DNA of 64,000 nt from Myxococcus fulvus (GTDB taxonomy: Bacteria; Myxococcota; Myxococcia; Myxococcales; Myxococcaceae): positions 248,001 through 312,000 of the forward strand of contig NZ_FOIB01000003.1 in assembly GCF_900111765.1 (NCBI RefSeq), read 5' to 3'. Both the position numbers and the translations under genes were made by a program. Shown piece after piece: positions 1 to 8,908 of this stretch; the first letter of the stretch is position 1; each line of letters starts with the position of its first letter. The notes beneath the pieces are model-generated. The model made no database searches. It was not told the DNA's origin and saw nothing but the letters and a program-made list of their open reading frames with translations.

Positions 1-2232
1 GACCTCCAGGGTGTGGCTGCCTTCCGAGAGTCCCGTGAGGGTGCGGGGGTTCGAGCAGGTGACGAACGTCGCGCCGTCCAGCGAGCACTCATACGTCACC
101 GGGTCCGTGTCGCTGCCGAAGCCGAACGTGGCGGAGGTGGCGTTGGTGATGGAGGGCGGGGTGCTGGTGAACGTCGTGGTGGGCGCAACGGTGTCGACGG
201 TCCACGTGCGGCTGGCAGGCGTCGGGTCCACGTTGCCCGCGCTGTCGCGTGCGCGCACGGTGAGCGTGTGGCTGCCCTGGGACACGTCGTCGAACGTCAC
301 GGGGTTGGAGCAGGCGACATACGTCGCGCCGTCCAGCGAGCACTCGAAGGTGACGCCGGACTCCGTGCCGCCGAAGCCGAACGTCGCGCTGTCGCTGTTC
401 GTCAGTCCGGCGGGCCCGCTGACGATGCTCGTGTCCGGCGCGGTGGTGTCCACCGTCCAGGCGTACGTCGCGGGCGTCAGGTCCACGTTGCCCGCGGTGT
501 CACGCGCGCGGACCGCCAGGGTGTGCGCGCCATCCGAGAGCCCGGGGAAGGACTGCGACGTGGCGCAGGTGGCGAACGTCCCACCGTCGAGCGAGCACTC
601 GAACGTCACCGGCGCCTCGGTGGCGCTGAAGGTGAACCCGGCGTCCGCCGAAGCGGAGAGGCTCGGCGGGCCGCTGACGATGGTCGTGTCCGGCGCGGTG
701 GTGTCCACCGTCCACGTGCGCGTGGCCGGCGTCAGGTCCACGTTGCCCGCGGCATCCACGGCGCGAACCGCGAAGGTGTGCGAGCCGTCCGCCAGGTTCG
801 AGAGCGACGTCGGGCTGGTGCACGCGATGAACGGCGCCCCGTCGAGCGAGCAATGGAACGTCTGCGGGCTCTCGGTGGAGGTGAAGGTGAACGTCGCGCC
901 GGTGTCCGACGTCGTCCCCGTCGGGCCACCGGAGAGGGTGGTGTCCGGTGCGGTGGTGTCGATGGTCCACGTGTAGACGGCGGGCGTGGGGTCCATGTTG
1001 CCCGCGGCATCCACGGCGCGGACCTCCAGCGTGTGGCTGCCCTGCGCGAGGGCCGGGAAGCTCTGCGAAGCGGAGCACGCGGTGAACATCACCGCGCCGT
1101 CCATGCGGCACTCATAGCTCACGCCGCTCTCGTTGGAGCTGAACTGGAAGTGGGCCACCGCCGAGTTGGACGCGGCCGGGGGCGTGCTCGCGAAGGACGT
1201 GTCGGGGGCCACGGTGTCCACGGTCCACGTGCGGGTGGCCGGCGTCGCGTCCACGTTGCCCGCGCTGTCACGCGCGCGGACCAGCAAGGTGTGGCTGCCC
1301 TGCGACAGCCCCGTGTACGTCATCGGGTCCGTGCAGCCGGTGAACGTCGCACCGTCGAGCGCGCACTCGTACGTCACGCCGCTCTCATTGGAGTCGAAGT
1401 CGAACGTCGCCTCGGTGGAGACCGTCGTCCCGGATGGACCGCTGACGAGGGTCGTCTCGGGCGCCACGGTGTCCACGGTCCACGTGCGCGTGGCCGGCGT
1501 CGCGTCCATGTTGCCCGCGCTGTCACGCGCGCGGACCGCCAGCGTGTGGTTGCCCTGGGACAGGTTGTTGAAGGTCGCGGGCGAGGTGCACGCGGCGAAG
1601 GTCCCACCGTCCAGGCTGCACTCGAAGAGCGCGGGCGTCTCCGTGGAGGTGAAGGTGAACGTGGCGCTGTTGGAGTTCGTCGTCCCCGTCGGGCCCGAGG
1701 TGATGCTGGTGTCCGGGGCCACGGTGTCCACGGTCCAGGTCCGGCTGGCGGGCGTGGCGTCGAAGTTGCCGGCGGCGTCCACCGCCCGCACCTGCAACGT
1801 GTGGCTGCCCTGCGACAGGCCAGGGAAGGTCGCCGGGTCGGTGCAAGCCGCGAAGGGGGCCCCGTCCAGCGAGCACTGGTACGTCACCGCGAGCTCGTTG
1901 GAGTTGAAGTCGAACGTCGCGTTCGCGCTGTTCGTCAGTCCGCTCGGGCCGCTGACGATGGTGGTGTCCGGGACCACGGTGTCCACCACCCAGGTGCGAC
2001 TGGCGGGCGTCGGGTCCACGTTGCCGGCCGCATCCCGGGCCCGCACCTGGAACGTATGGGAGCCCTGCGCGAGCCCCGTGTAGCTGGTGGGCGAGGTGCA
2101 GGCCGTGAAGGCCGCGCCGTCCAGGCTGCACTCATACGTCACTCCGCTCTCGTTGGAGTTGAAGGTGAAGCTCGCGCCCGTCGCCGCCACTGTGCCCTGG
2201 GGGCCGGAGAGGAGGTTCGTGTCGGGCGCGGC
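1..2232 (-). repeat. Eight full plus one partial tandem Ig-like repeat units (about 249-258 bp each)
   Basis: The segment encoding RTWTVD recurs near 193, 451, 709, 958, 1217, 1475, 1727 and 1981, which gives a period of 249-258 bases. Each unit encodes one beta-sandwich-like repeat with two conserved cysteines about 10 residues apart. The units differ by small in-frame length changes and many silent differences. The array is therefore old or under selection at protein level, rather than a recent duplication. It continues past the left edge. Confidence 0.85.
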
Positions 2233-4080
2233 GGTGTCGGTGGTGAAGCTCACCGTGGTGCCGGGGCTGGTGTTGCCGGCCGGGTCGCTCGTGGTCACCG
2301 TGGCGGTGTGCGCGCCGTCGGGGAGCGCGCTGCTCGTGCAGGACCAGGTGCCCGTGGTGGGGTGGGCCGGGGCGGTGCAGACGCCCACGCCCCCAATCAC
2401 CACGCTGACGGTGCTGCCGGGCTCCGCCGTGCCGGTGAACACGGGCTGGTTCGTTCCCAGGGTGCTCCCGTTCGACGGCGCCGTCACGACGGGCGCGGGC
2501 GGCACGGACACGACGATGTTGGTGGGGCCGGTGGTGCTGGGGGACGGGGAGCTGCTCGCGGAGCTGGCCGGCGCGCCGCGCTCGCCCTGGGCAGTGATGG
2601 TGGCCTGGTTGGCGATGACGCCGGAGGCCGCGGGGTTCACCACGGCGCGGAAGCGGATGCTGGTGCTCTGGTTCAGCTGCAGGCTGCCACCCAGCGTACT
2701 CGTGGCCCCCGTGCCCAGCCGCACCGTGATGACTCCCAGGGGGCTGACCTCGCCCACGTCGTCACCCTGGATGTCGGTGAGGGGGCCCGCGTTGGGGCCG
2801 GTGAGGATTTCGAGCGAGCCCGGGACGTAGGCGAGCTGGGCGGGGAGCGGGTCCCTGAGGATGGTCTCGATGCTGACGTCGTCACCGGTGTTGGTGGTGA
2901 CGATGGTGTAGTCGATGAGGTCGCCGCCGCGCAGCGAGCCGTCCGCGCGCGGGTTCACCGCCGTGGCCGTCTTGTACGTGTTGGTGAAGTCCGGGCGCAG
3001 CGTGGCGATGGACGTCGCGAAGGCGCCGAGGATGTACGAGTCACCCGAGGACGTCGCAGTGACGGTCATGGAGGTGGCGCCGCCGGAGACGTAGTTGGTG
3101 ATGTCCACCACGTCCATGTCCACGCCGGACATGCTCGCCGACGCGCCCGTCAGCCGGGGCAGGTCATCGGCGTGGCTCGCGGGCGTGCCGAGCACCGAGC
3201 GGGTGCTGTTGAAGAAGTTGTTCACCGGGTTGGCGCCGTCGGAGATGTTGCTGCCGTTGACGCGGAACTGGTCGCCGGTGCGCGTCGCGTCGCCCTCGAA
3301 GGCCAGCACGCCCAGCTTGGCGTCGAAGCCCGAGCTCGGCACGTTGAAGCCAGACAGCGTCACCGTCTGCGGATTGCCATTGCTGACGTAGTCCATGCCG
3401 TCGAACAGCGTCAGGTTGCGGATGGGCGCGTCCGGGTGGCGATAGAAGACCACCAGTGCCCAGGCGCTGAACGTGTCCGTGCTGTTGACGTTGGCGAGGG
3501 GCGCGGAGTCGACGTCGCTCACCTCGTAGACCCCCGAGCCGTTCGCGGCGACCAGGGAGGTGACGTCCGCGGAGGACTCGTAGATGTAGCGGCCGCTGGG
3601 CGCGTAGCTGTGCGAGACATCCGCCGTCAGCATCTGCGTGAAGACGCCGGGCCGGCCGAACTCGGCGTTGGTGTCCGGCGTCCGGGCGTTGGTGCTGGTG
3701 GACAGGTGCGCGGCCCAGTACAGGCGCGCGTACGTCACCACCGCGCCCGGGGGAATCACCAGCGCGGCCCGGCTGCGCGCCTGCGTCGCCGTCACCGAGG
3801 TGTTCGCCTGGGCCACCCCCGACTGGACGGTCCAATAGACATCCACCGCGTCATCGGAGGTGTTCGAGCCGCAGTTCCCGACGGTGCCCACCACCGGCCC
3901 GGGGACGTTGGAAGCGCAGTCGTGGGCGAGCGTGTTGCCCACCATCAGCAGGTCGCCGCGCTGGTCCGCCGTGTGGCGAAGCACCGGCGCCGCCAGCGCC
4001 TGGCCCGCGAAGGCGGTCATCAGCAGCGGCAGCACCCAGCGCGTTCGCGACGCGGCGACGCGAGTGGAGGTCTTGGACAT
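1..4080 (-). CDS. Secreted surface protein with tandem Ig-like repeats, AgmC-like (C-terminus beyond window)
   Basis: Partial: 1360 residues are in the window and the 3' end lies beyond base 1. The ATG at 4080 opens a clear Sec signal peptide (basic MSKTSTRVAASRTRW, then hydrophobic VLPLLMTAFAG, with probable cleavage after QALAA). An N-terminal region of about 500 residues containing paired cysteines follows, then one Ig-like segment near residues 520-605. The rest is tandem repeats of about 84-86 residues, each with the same skeleton: a PxTTxxSGPSG opening, an NE.xVTYECSLDG core, a second Cys (FxxCT.P), GSHTLxVRA and a closing TPAxRTWTVD. The organisation matches proteins named adventurous gliding motility protein AgmC in myxobacteria. 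That name is from memory, and the motility role is not shown by the sequence. The product is probably exported and bound at the cell surface or outer membrane. No partner gene is adjacent; the upstream 445 bases hold its promoter region. Confidence 0.8.
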   Translation of the reverse strand, partial: MSKTSTRVAASRTRWVLPLLMTAFAGQALAAPVLRHTADQRGDLLMVGNTLAHDCASNVPGPVVGTVGNCGSNTSDDAVDVYWTVQSGVAQANTSVTATQARSRAALVIPPGAVVTYARLYWAAHLSTSTNARTPDTNAEFGRPGVFTQMLTADVSHSYAPSGRYIYESSADVTSLVAANGSGVYEVSDVDSAPLANVNSTDTFSAWALVVFYRHPDAPIRNLTLFDGMDYVSNGNPQTVTLSGFNVPSSGFDAKLGVLAFEGDATRTGDQFRVNGSNISDGANPVNNFFNSTRSVLGTPASHADDLPRLTGASASMSGVDMDVVDITNYVSGGATSMTVTATSSGDSYILGAFATSIATLRPDFTNTYKTATAVNPRADGSLRGGDLIDYTIVTTNTGDDVSIETILRDPLPAQLAYVPGSLEILTGPNAGPLTDIQGDDVGEVSPLGVITVRLGTGATSTLGGSLQLNQSTSIRFRAVVNPAASGVIANQATITAQGERGAPASSASSSPSPSTTGPTNIVVSVPPAPVVTAPSNGSTLGTNQPVFTGTAEPGSTVSVVIGGVGVCTAPAHPTTGTWSCTSSALPDGAHTATVTTSDPAGNTSPGTTVSFTTDTAAPDTNLLSGPQGTVAATGASFTFNSNESGVTYECSLDGAAFTACTSPTSYTGLAQGSHTFQVRARDAAGNVDPTPASRTWVVDTVVPDTTIVSGPSGLTNSANATFDFNSNELAVTYQCSLDGAPFAACTDPATFPGLSQGSHTLQVRAVDAAGNFDATPASRTWTVDTVAPDTSITSGPTGTTNSNSATFTFTSTETPALFECSLDGGTFAACTSPATFNNLSQGNHTLAVRARDSAGNMDATPATRTWTVDTVAPETTLVSGPSGTTVSTEATFDFDSNESGVTYECALDGATFTGCTDPMTYTGLSQGSHTLLVRARDSAGNVDATPATRTWTVDTVAPDTSFASTPPAASNSAVAHFQFSSNESGVSYECRMDGAVMFTACSASQSFPALAQGSHTLEVRAVDAAGNMDPTPAVYTWTIDTTAPDTTLSGGPTGTTSDTGATFTFTSTESPQTFHCSLDGAPFIACTSPTSLSNLADGSHTFAVRAVDAAGNVDLTPATRTWTVDTTAPDTTIVSGPPSLSASADAGFTFSATEAPVTFECSLDGGTFATCATSQSFPGLSDGAHTLAVRARDTAGNVDLTPATYAWTVDTTAPDTSIVSGPAGLTNSDSATFGFGGTESGVTFECSLDGATYVACSNPVTFDDVSQGSHTLTVRARDSAGNVDPTPASRTWTVDTVAPTTTFTSTPPSITNATSATFGFGSDTDPVTYECSLDGATFVTCSNPRTLTGLSEGSHTLEV

Positions 4081-4525
4081 GGTGGGGATACCTGAAGGAG
4101 CGCGAGGAGGGGACGGATGAGCGAGGTCCGCGACGACCTGGGGCTGGAGGCCATGAGCCCGGGAATCGCCGGCGAGCATGGAATCCCAGTCAGTTCTGGC
4201 TCGCCGGGGGGACGGCTCGGAGGCGGGGGTGGCTCGCTCTGTCACGGACCGTCGAAAAAGCAACCGGGGTGCCAGCGTGAAACACAGGATTCACGGCTGG
4301 GTTGTCGGTTCTCGTGGCCGCGTGAAGCACCCGCTCGAAGTGTCTGTCTGGGAGCTGGATCCGGATTCTGGAATCCGGACGAGCGTGTTTCAGCGGGGCC
4401 GCGTCGGTGCGACGGGTGGATGTCTGGGATTGCTGATTTGTGGCGCGCGAAATCACGCGTCGTGTCGACACTCGCGGCAGCGAATCCGCTGGAACGCGTC
4501 GGCAGGGTCAATGTCGACGCAGGGC
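4081..4525. promoter_or_regulatory. 445-bp intergenic region upstream of the AgmC-like gene
   Basis: No convincing gene is present. It follows the lipoprotein stop and precedes the AgmC-like start, both on the minus strand. On the minus strand CTCCTTCAGG lies just before the ATG at 4080, a modest purine-poor leader. Codon-like GC periodicity is lost between roughly 4230 and 4460, where AT-rich patches occur. The main structure is a 20-bp perfect palindrome at 4360-4379. Promoter elements could not be assigned with confidence. Confidence 0.5.
4360..4379. repeat. Perfect 9-bp inverted repeat (operator-like palindrome)
   Basis: TCCGGATTC at 4360-4368 and GAATCCGGA at 4371-4379 are exact inverted copies separated by TG. 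The two-base spacing is too short for a good RNA hairpin loop and no U-tract follows. It therefore looks more like a dimeric regulator site than a terminator. It lies about 280 bp upstream of the AgmC-like start. Confidence 0.4.
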
Positions 4526-5173
4526 TCAGGGAGGTGGGACGCGGAGCTGGAGCGTCAGGCGCACGTTGTCCGAGCGGAGCCCCACCGGACCGTCGAAGGA
4601 GAAGGCCTCGGCAGGCAGCGCTCCCTCCCACGCCAGGGTGTCATCGGCCCAGACGCGCAAGGTGGGGCGGGCGAGCTCGACGCGCAGCACGTGCTCCTGC
4701 CCCCAGGCGGGCGCGCCGAGCGCGACACGACGGTGGGGCCGCACGGTGACATAGCCCGCGTTCCCGCAGTCGGCGCTGCGGTGCAGGTCCGGGTTGCGCT
4801 TGTAGTTGACGACGAGGCCGGGCTTCGGCGTGAAGCGCCACATCACATACACCACGTTGCAGCCATCCCGGGCGCGCAGCTTGAGGCCCACCTGCTGGCG
4901 CTGGGCTCCGGACTGCAACGCGCGCTGCTCGTCGGACGGGGCGTGGGGCGTGAAGCGCAGCTCGGCCCGCGAGGAGTCGGAGCCCGGGAGGATGGCTCGC
5001 AGCCGCGCGCCGTCCACGTCGAGCCGGCCGTCGGGCCGCTGCCGGGTCGCTCCCTCCGTCACCTTCAGCTCGCTCGGTGGCAAGGGCTTGCCCGCCGTCC
5101 TGGGCGCGGCCGCGAGGGCTCCCGACCCCAGGCAGGCCGTGAGGAGCCACGTGAGCGCGCGGGGCCGCCTCAG
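4526..5173 (-). CDS. Putative lipoprotein with LamG/DUF1080-like beta-sandwich character
   Basis: The mature part (about 185 residues) is soluble and beta-rich. It contains VGLKLRARDGCNVVYVMWRF, a YKRNPDLHRSADCGNAGY segment and a final LRVELARPTLRVWADD strand pattern. This resembles concanavalin/LamG-like or DUF1080 glycan-associated domains, but no family is certain. Upstream of the first conventional start (TTG at 5083) the frame stays open. It encodes a basic RRPRA, a hydrophobic LTWLLTA and Cys, like a short lipobox (LTAC). I therefore chose the CTG at 5173, which overlaps the stop of the upstream TolC-like gene (CCTGA) and could be translationally coupled. No ATG, GTG or TTG serves that longer form, so the start is uncertain. 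It is the last gene of the polysaccharide operon. Confidence 0.55.
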   Translation of the reverse strand: MRRPRALTWLLTACLGSGALAAAPRTAGKPLPPSELKVTEGATRQRPDGRLDVDGARLRAILPGSDSSRAELRFTPHAPSDEQRALQSGAQRQQVGLKLRARDGCNVVYVMWRFTPKPGLVVNYKRNPDLHRSADCGNAGYVTVRPHRRVALGAPAWGQEHVLRVELARPTLRVWADDTLAWEGALPAEAFSFDGPVGLRSDNVRLTLQLRVPPP

Positions 5174-6300
5174 GGGGCGGTGTTCCCGAGGAACGAGGTG
5201 AGCGCCTCCACATGGGCCGTCAGGTAGGCCTGCTCGGCGCGCAGCCTCGCCAGCTCCAGCAGGAGGTAGTCGCGGAAGCGGCGAATCTCTCGCGTCTGCA
5301 GCGCCTCCACGTCGCGCAGCTGGCCCTCCAGGTCCGTCACCAGCGCGGAGACCTCGCGCAGCCGGGCCTCCTCCGTCCTGTGTCGGGAGCGCAGCTCCAC
5401 CAGCAGCTCGGAGACCTGCTGGTTCATCCCCTCCACGTCATGCAGCGTCGAGCGGCGGCGGCCATCGCGAGCGCGGGCGTTCGCCTTGCCCTGCCACAGG
5501 TGGCCCAAATCGTACGTGAGCATGACCTGCCCGAAGAGCGGCACGTCCTGGTCCACGTCAAAGACCTCGTCGTACCCGCCGCGCACGCTCAGCTGCCAGG
5601 CGCGGGCCCGACGCAGTCCCCCGGCGGCGGACTCCACCGCGTCATCGGCGGCGCGAAGCTCCTCCAGCAGCGTCTCCAGCCGCTGCCCCCGGGCGAAGGC
5701 GGGACGGGCGGCCAGTCGCTCCCGCGCCAGCGCCGTGTCCGTGCTCAGCGAGCGCAGGTGGTCCAGCCGCACCTGGACGGCGTTGAGCTCCTCGAGCGTC
5801 GCGCGGCCTTCCTTGAGGTCATCGCGCAGCGCCGTGACGAGCGCCTCCGCGCGGGGCAGGGCGTCCTGGAGGACACGGGCCCGGGCCTCCAGCGCGGAGT
5901 CCTCGCCCAGCCCCGAGCCCTGTCGCACCGCCGCCTGGAGCGACGAGAGCGCCTGGTAGCGTCGGCACTCCGCCGCCGCGCGCCGGTGGATGGTGCGTCC
6001 CCGGTACAGGCCCACGAAGTCGTAGCTCAGGCCGGCGGTGACGCGCAGCTTGGGCTTGCCCAGGGCAGAGCCTCCCTCGGCCTCGCCGGTGTTCACCGCG
6101 CCGAAGCTCCCGAACACCTCCGGCGCCAGCTCCAGCGCGGCCTCCGCGTCACCCATCCCCTGGACCCAGTCGCAGTAGCCCGCGGAGCGCTCCTCCAAGC
6201 GAGCGTCCAGCGTGGTGGCCTCGGGCGTCGACTGGGCCCAGGAGACGGGAGTTCGCGCGGCGAGCAACAGCAGCACGCCGCAAGTCAGGCTCTTCCGCAT
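5170..6300 (-). CDS. TolC-like outer-membrane factor of polysaccharide/efflux operon
   Basis: 376 residues from the ATG at 6300 (MRKSLTCGVLLLLAARTPVSWAQ, a clear signal peptide; in-frame codons further upstream would bury it). The mature protein alternates long helical coiled-coil stretches (roughly residues 90-210 and 265-365) with two short beta-hairpin candidates (around KLRVTAGLSYDFVGLYRGR and GQVMLTYDLGHLWQGKA). That is the two-fold layout of TolC/outer-membrane-efflux proteins. It is slightly shorter than classical TolC (about 430-470). It lies between the coiled-coil adaptor and the lipoprotein genes and is probably the outer-membrane exit for the glycan made by the GT2 gene of the same operon. 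Confidence 0.65.
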   Translation of the reverse strand: MRKSLTCGVLLLLAARTPVSWAQSTPEATTLDARLEERSAGYCDWVQGMGDAEAALELAPEVFGSFGAVNTGEAEGGSALGKPKLRVTAGLSYDFVGLYRGRTIHRRAAAECRRYQALSSLQAAVRQGSGLGEDSALEARARVLQDALPRAEALVTALRDDLKEGRATLEELNAVQVRLDHLRSLSTDTALARERLAARPAFARGQRLETLLEELRAADDAVESAAGGLRRARAWQLSVRGGYDEVFDVDQDVPLFGQVMLTYDLGHLWQGKANARARDGRRRSTLHDVEGMNQQVSELLVELRSRHRTEEARLREVSALVTDLEGQLRDVEALQTREIRRFRDYLLLELARLRAEQAYLTAHVEALTSFLGNTAP

Positions 6301-6335
6301 GGGACTTCTCCACCGCGTCGTCATGGGCGCGCGGC

Positions 6336-7421
6336 TCACAGCACCAGGGGCGCGCGGCCCAGGTGCAGCAGGTCTTCCCGGGCCGACGCGGCGTCCGTGA
6401 GCTTCAGCTCCACCATCACCCCGCGCAGCATGTGCTGACGGATGGGGTGCTTGATGGAGACCTCTCCTTCCAGCACCCGACCCACCACGCCCACCTCGCG
6501 GCACCAGACGACCTTCAGCGCGCAGGCGAACAGGGGCGAGCCCTCCGCCGCGTTGCCCAGGTTCTCGTACGGCACGAAGGCCACCGTCAGGTCCTTCTCG
6601 ATGGCGCGCAGATACGGCGAGGCCTGGAGCGACGCGATGAGCGCCTCGTAGCGCTGGGCCACGTCGTCGAGCGCCTTCGCGTCGTGCTCCAGGCTGCGCA
6701 GCGTCGCCTCCGCGCGCGCCTGCTCCAGCATCGAGTGCGTGTACTCGCGCTCCAGCAGCAGCACGTCCGACGTCATCCCGTCCGGCGTGCCGTCCTGCAC
6801 CGCCGTCAGCCCCGCGATTTCACGGTGGATGCCCTCCACCCGCGTCTCCAGGTCCACCGTCGTCTGCGCCAGCGAGAGGTTGCTCTGCGCCAGCTGTGCC
6901 AGGTGGTGGTTGAGGGTGAGCTTGTCCTCCTGTTGCAGCAGCCGGGCGCCATACAGCGCATCCGTGCGCGCGCGGGACAGGCCGGCGTAGGCGCGGTTGG
7001 ACTCGAGGATCTCCTTGCGCGCCTCCTGGTACTCCCGCCGCAGCGTGGACAGGCGCTTCGCCGTCCGGTCCTTGGAGGCGCGCTCGCCGCGCAGGGCGAC
7101 CAGGAAGCGCTGCTGGAAGGAGCGCTCCGCGGCCACGGTGCGCTGCGCGTCCGTCATCCGGTTCTCCACCGCGCGCTTCTCCGCGAGCACGTGGTCTCGG
7201 GACGACGTCTGCGCGGCGAGCTGGGTGTTGAGCGTGAGGATCTGCGGGTCGGTGGGCGATATCACCGTCGGCGTCGCCCAGGAGTGGCTCAAGAGGAAGA
7301 AGCCCTGCACCGACAGGAACGAGACGAGGGCCGTGAGGATGAGGCCCAGCAGCACCGAGCCCATCATCTTGTAGAGCGACACGGCCACGGCGTTGATGCG
7401 ATTGGCGACGCGTTGGTTCAT
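6336..7421 (-). CDS. Membrane-anchored coiled-coil adaptor (HlyD/Alg44-like) for polysaccharide export
   Basis: 361 residues. One transmembrane helix near residues 19-45 (MMGSVLLGLILTALVSFLSV) is followed by a periplasmic region. Residues about 65-270 are rich in heptad-like, Ala/Glu/Arg/Leu helices (coiled coil). The C-terminal 100 residues (beginning near AFVPYENLG) look beta-rich, and VSIKHPIRQHMLRGVMVELKL is typical of the barrel end of membrane-fusion proteins. The ATG at 7421 overlaps the TGA of the upstream GT2 gene (ATGA), so the two are coupled. A bridge between an inner-membrane synthase and a TolC-like channel fits both architecture and context. No catalytic motif is visible. Confidence 0.65.
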   Translation of the reverse strand: MNQRVANRINAVAVSLYKMMGSVLLGLILTALVSFLSVQGFFLLSHSWATPTVISPTDPQILTLNTQLAAQTSSRDHVLAEKRAVENRMTDAQRTVAAERSFQQRFLVALRGERASKDRTAKRLSTLRREYQEARKEILESNRAYAGLSRARTDALYGARLLQQEDKLTLNHHLAQLAQSNLSLAQTTVDLETRVEGIHREIAGLTAVQDGTPDGMTSDVLLLEREYTHSMLEQARAEATLRSLEHDAKALDDVAQRYEALIASLQASPYLRAIEKDLTVAFVPYENLGNAAEGSPLFACALKVVWCREVGVVGRVLEGEVSIKHPIRQHMLRGVMVELKLTDAASAREDLLHLGRAPLVL

Positions 7422-8668
7422 GGAGATCCCTCACCAGCGGGGTCGGTCGGAAGCTCGCCGCGGTTGGCCACGGGACTGGGCGCCGGCGCGGCGCTGGGAC
7501 TGCCCCGCGTCTCCCAGCTCCCGGAGTCCAGCGTCAGCAGCGCCAGCGGCGTGAAGAGCGCGTAGGTCACCGGCATCAGCAGGGCCATGGGCAGGAAGCA
7601 CGCCCCATGCACCCGCCTCTCCTCCGGCAGGTGCCGCGTCTCCAGCCGGTAGATGATTCCCAAGAGGCCGATGACCAGGAAGTGGAACGCGAGGATGTCC
7701 AAGAACTCACCCGTCAGGACGTTGTGGACGATGACGACGGGGTAGGCGAGCAGCAGCGCGAGCTGCGACACGTAGTGGATGGTGATGACCGGGTGCAGCC
7801 GCCACGCGTGGGACAGGCCGCCCAGCAGGTCCACCAGGTTGGAGCGCCGCCACCGCAGCTGCTGGGAGAAGTAGCCCGCGAGCGTCGCCGGCGCGGCGGT
7901 GAAGCAGAACGCGTCCAGCGTGTAGACCGTTTCGTAGTCGTGCTTGACGATCTGCCGCGTGAGGAAGCGGTCCTCGCCGTACTTGATGGGCACGCCCGCG
8001 ATGGAGCGCGCCTCCAGGATGGGCTCCAGCTCCAGGAGCACGTCGCGGCGGTACGCGGTGAGGCAGCCCGACAGACACATCACCTGACGGAAGCTGCGCT
8101 CCAAGTCCTTGAGCCACTGCTGGGCGAAGTGGAACTTGATCTCCACCATGCGCGTCAGCCAGTTCTGGTGGCGGTTGGTCACGTAGGTGCGGCCGCCCAC
8201 CGCGGCGATGCGCGAGTGCGTGAAGCGGCGCACCAGGTGGCGCACGGCGGCGCGGTCCACGATGACGTCCGAGTCCACCGAGACGATGATCTCCGCGTCC
8301 ACCGCGGCCTTCACGCCCCGGTTGATGCCCTTGCGCTTGCCCAGGTTCTCCGGGTTGCGCATGACGAGCACGTTGGGGTGGCCCTCGGCGGCCTTCATCG
8401 CCCACGCGTAGCTGTCATCCTTGGAGCAGTCGTCCACCACGACGATCTGCAGCAGCTCGCGGGGATAGTCCTGCTCCAGCAGGCTGCGGACGGCCTGGAA
8501 GATGCCCTGGCCCTCGTTGAAGAGGGGGATGACGATGGCGACCCGCGGCCGGTACGACTCGTCCACCTGGTCGATGCTCCGGCCCCGCACGCGGCGCAGG
8601 AACGGCCCCAGGATGTAGCGGTTCATCAGCACGACGATGAACAGCAGGTGGATGGGAAAGAGCTCCAT
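7418..8668 (-). CDS. Processive GT2 family glycosyltransferase (polysaccharide synthase)
   Basis: 416 residues from the ATG at 8668. An N-terminal membrane helix (ELFPIHLLFIVVLMNRYIL) precedes a cytosolic GT-A domain with PRVAIVIPLFNEGQ, VVDDCSKDDS (first Asp), VSVDSDVIV (DxD-like, metal/UDP-sugar), KYGEDRFLTRQ (catalytic GED) and QQLRWRRSN (the Q-x-x-R-W signature of processive synthases). At least three C-terminal helices follow. These are the marks of hyaluronan/chitin/cellulose-type synthases that couple polymerisation to membrane passage. The sugar cannot be read from the sequence. It is the first gene of a four-gene minus-strand operon with the adaptor, TolC-like and lipoprotein genes. 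The 240 bp upstream (8669-8908) is GC-rich, with no gene. Confidence 0.85.
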   Translation of the reverse strand: MELFPIHLLFIVVLMNRYILGPFLRRVRGRSIDQVDESYRPRVAIVIPLFNEGQGIFQAVRSLLEQDYPRELLQIVVVDDCSKDDSYAWAMKAAEGHPNVLVMRNPENLGKRKGINRGVKAAVDAEIIVSVDSDVIVDRAAVRHLVRRFTHSRIAAVGGRTYVTNRHQNWLTRMVEIKFHFAQQWLKDLERSFRQVMCLSGCLTAYRRDVLLELEPILEARSIAGVPIKYGEDRFLTRQIVKHDYETVYTLDAFCFTAAPATLAGYFSQQLRWRRSNLVDLLGGLSHAWRLHPVITIHYVSQLALLLAYPVVIVHNVLTGEFLDILAFHFLVIGLLGIIYRLETRHLPEERRVHGACFLPMALLMPVTYALFTPLALLTLDSGSWETRGSPSAAPAPSPVANRGELPTDPAGEGSP

Positions 8669-8908
8669 CAGACCCCGCCCCCCATCACGCCACCCTCCCT
8701 CGCCACGGGGGGCGCTCCGCCCCTCGGCCCCCAAGAGGGAGCGGTGGGAAAGTTGGCGATGCGGGGGCCCGCGCCAACTGCCCCCAGGGACGGTGGAAGG
8801 GGATTGCCCACCGGAGCGAGCGCGCGCCCCAGCGGCCGTCCGGAACACGTCAGCCGGCCCGCCCCCGCGCCGAGGGGAGCTTCCGCCAGCCGACGCTCCC
8901 TCGGGACG

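Noticed and set aside
13..4095. Long plus-strand open frame of over 1300 codons, full of Arg, Ala, Gly and Val
   Set aside because: It is antisense to the Ig-repeat gene. It has no domain, an aberrant composition and mirrors the repeat period. The minus-strand frame gives a signal peptide and recognisable repeats.
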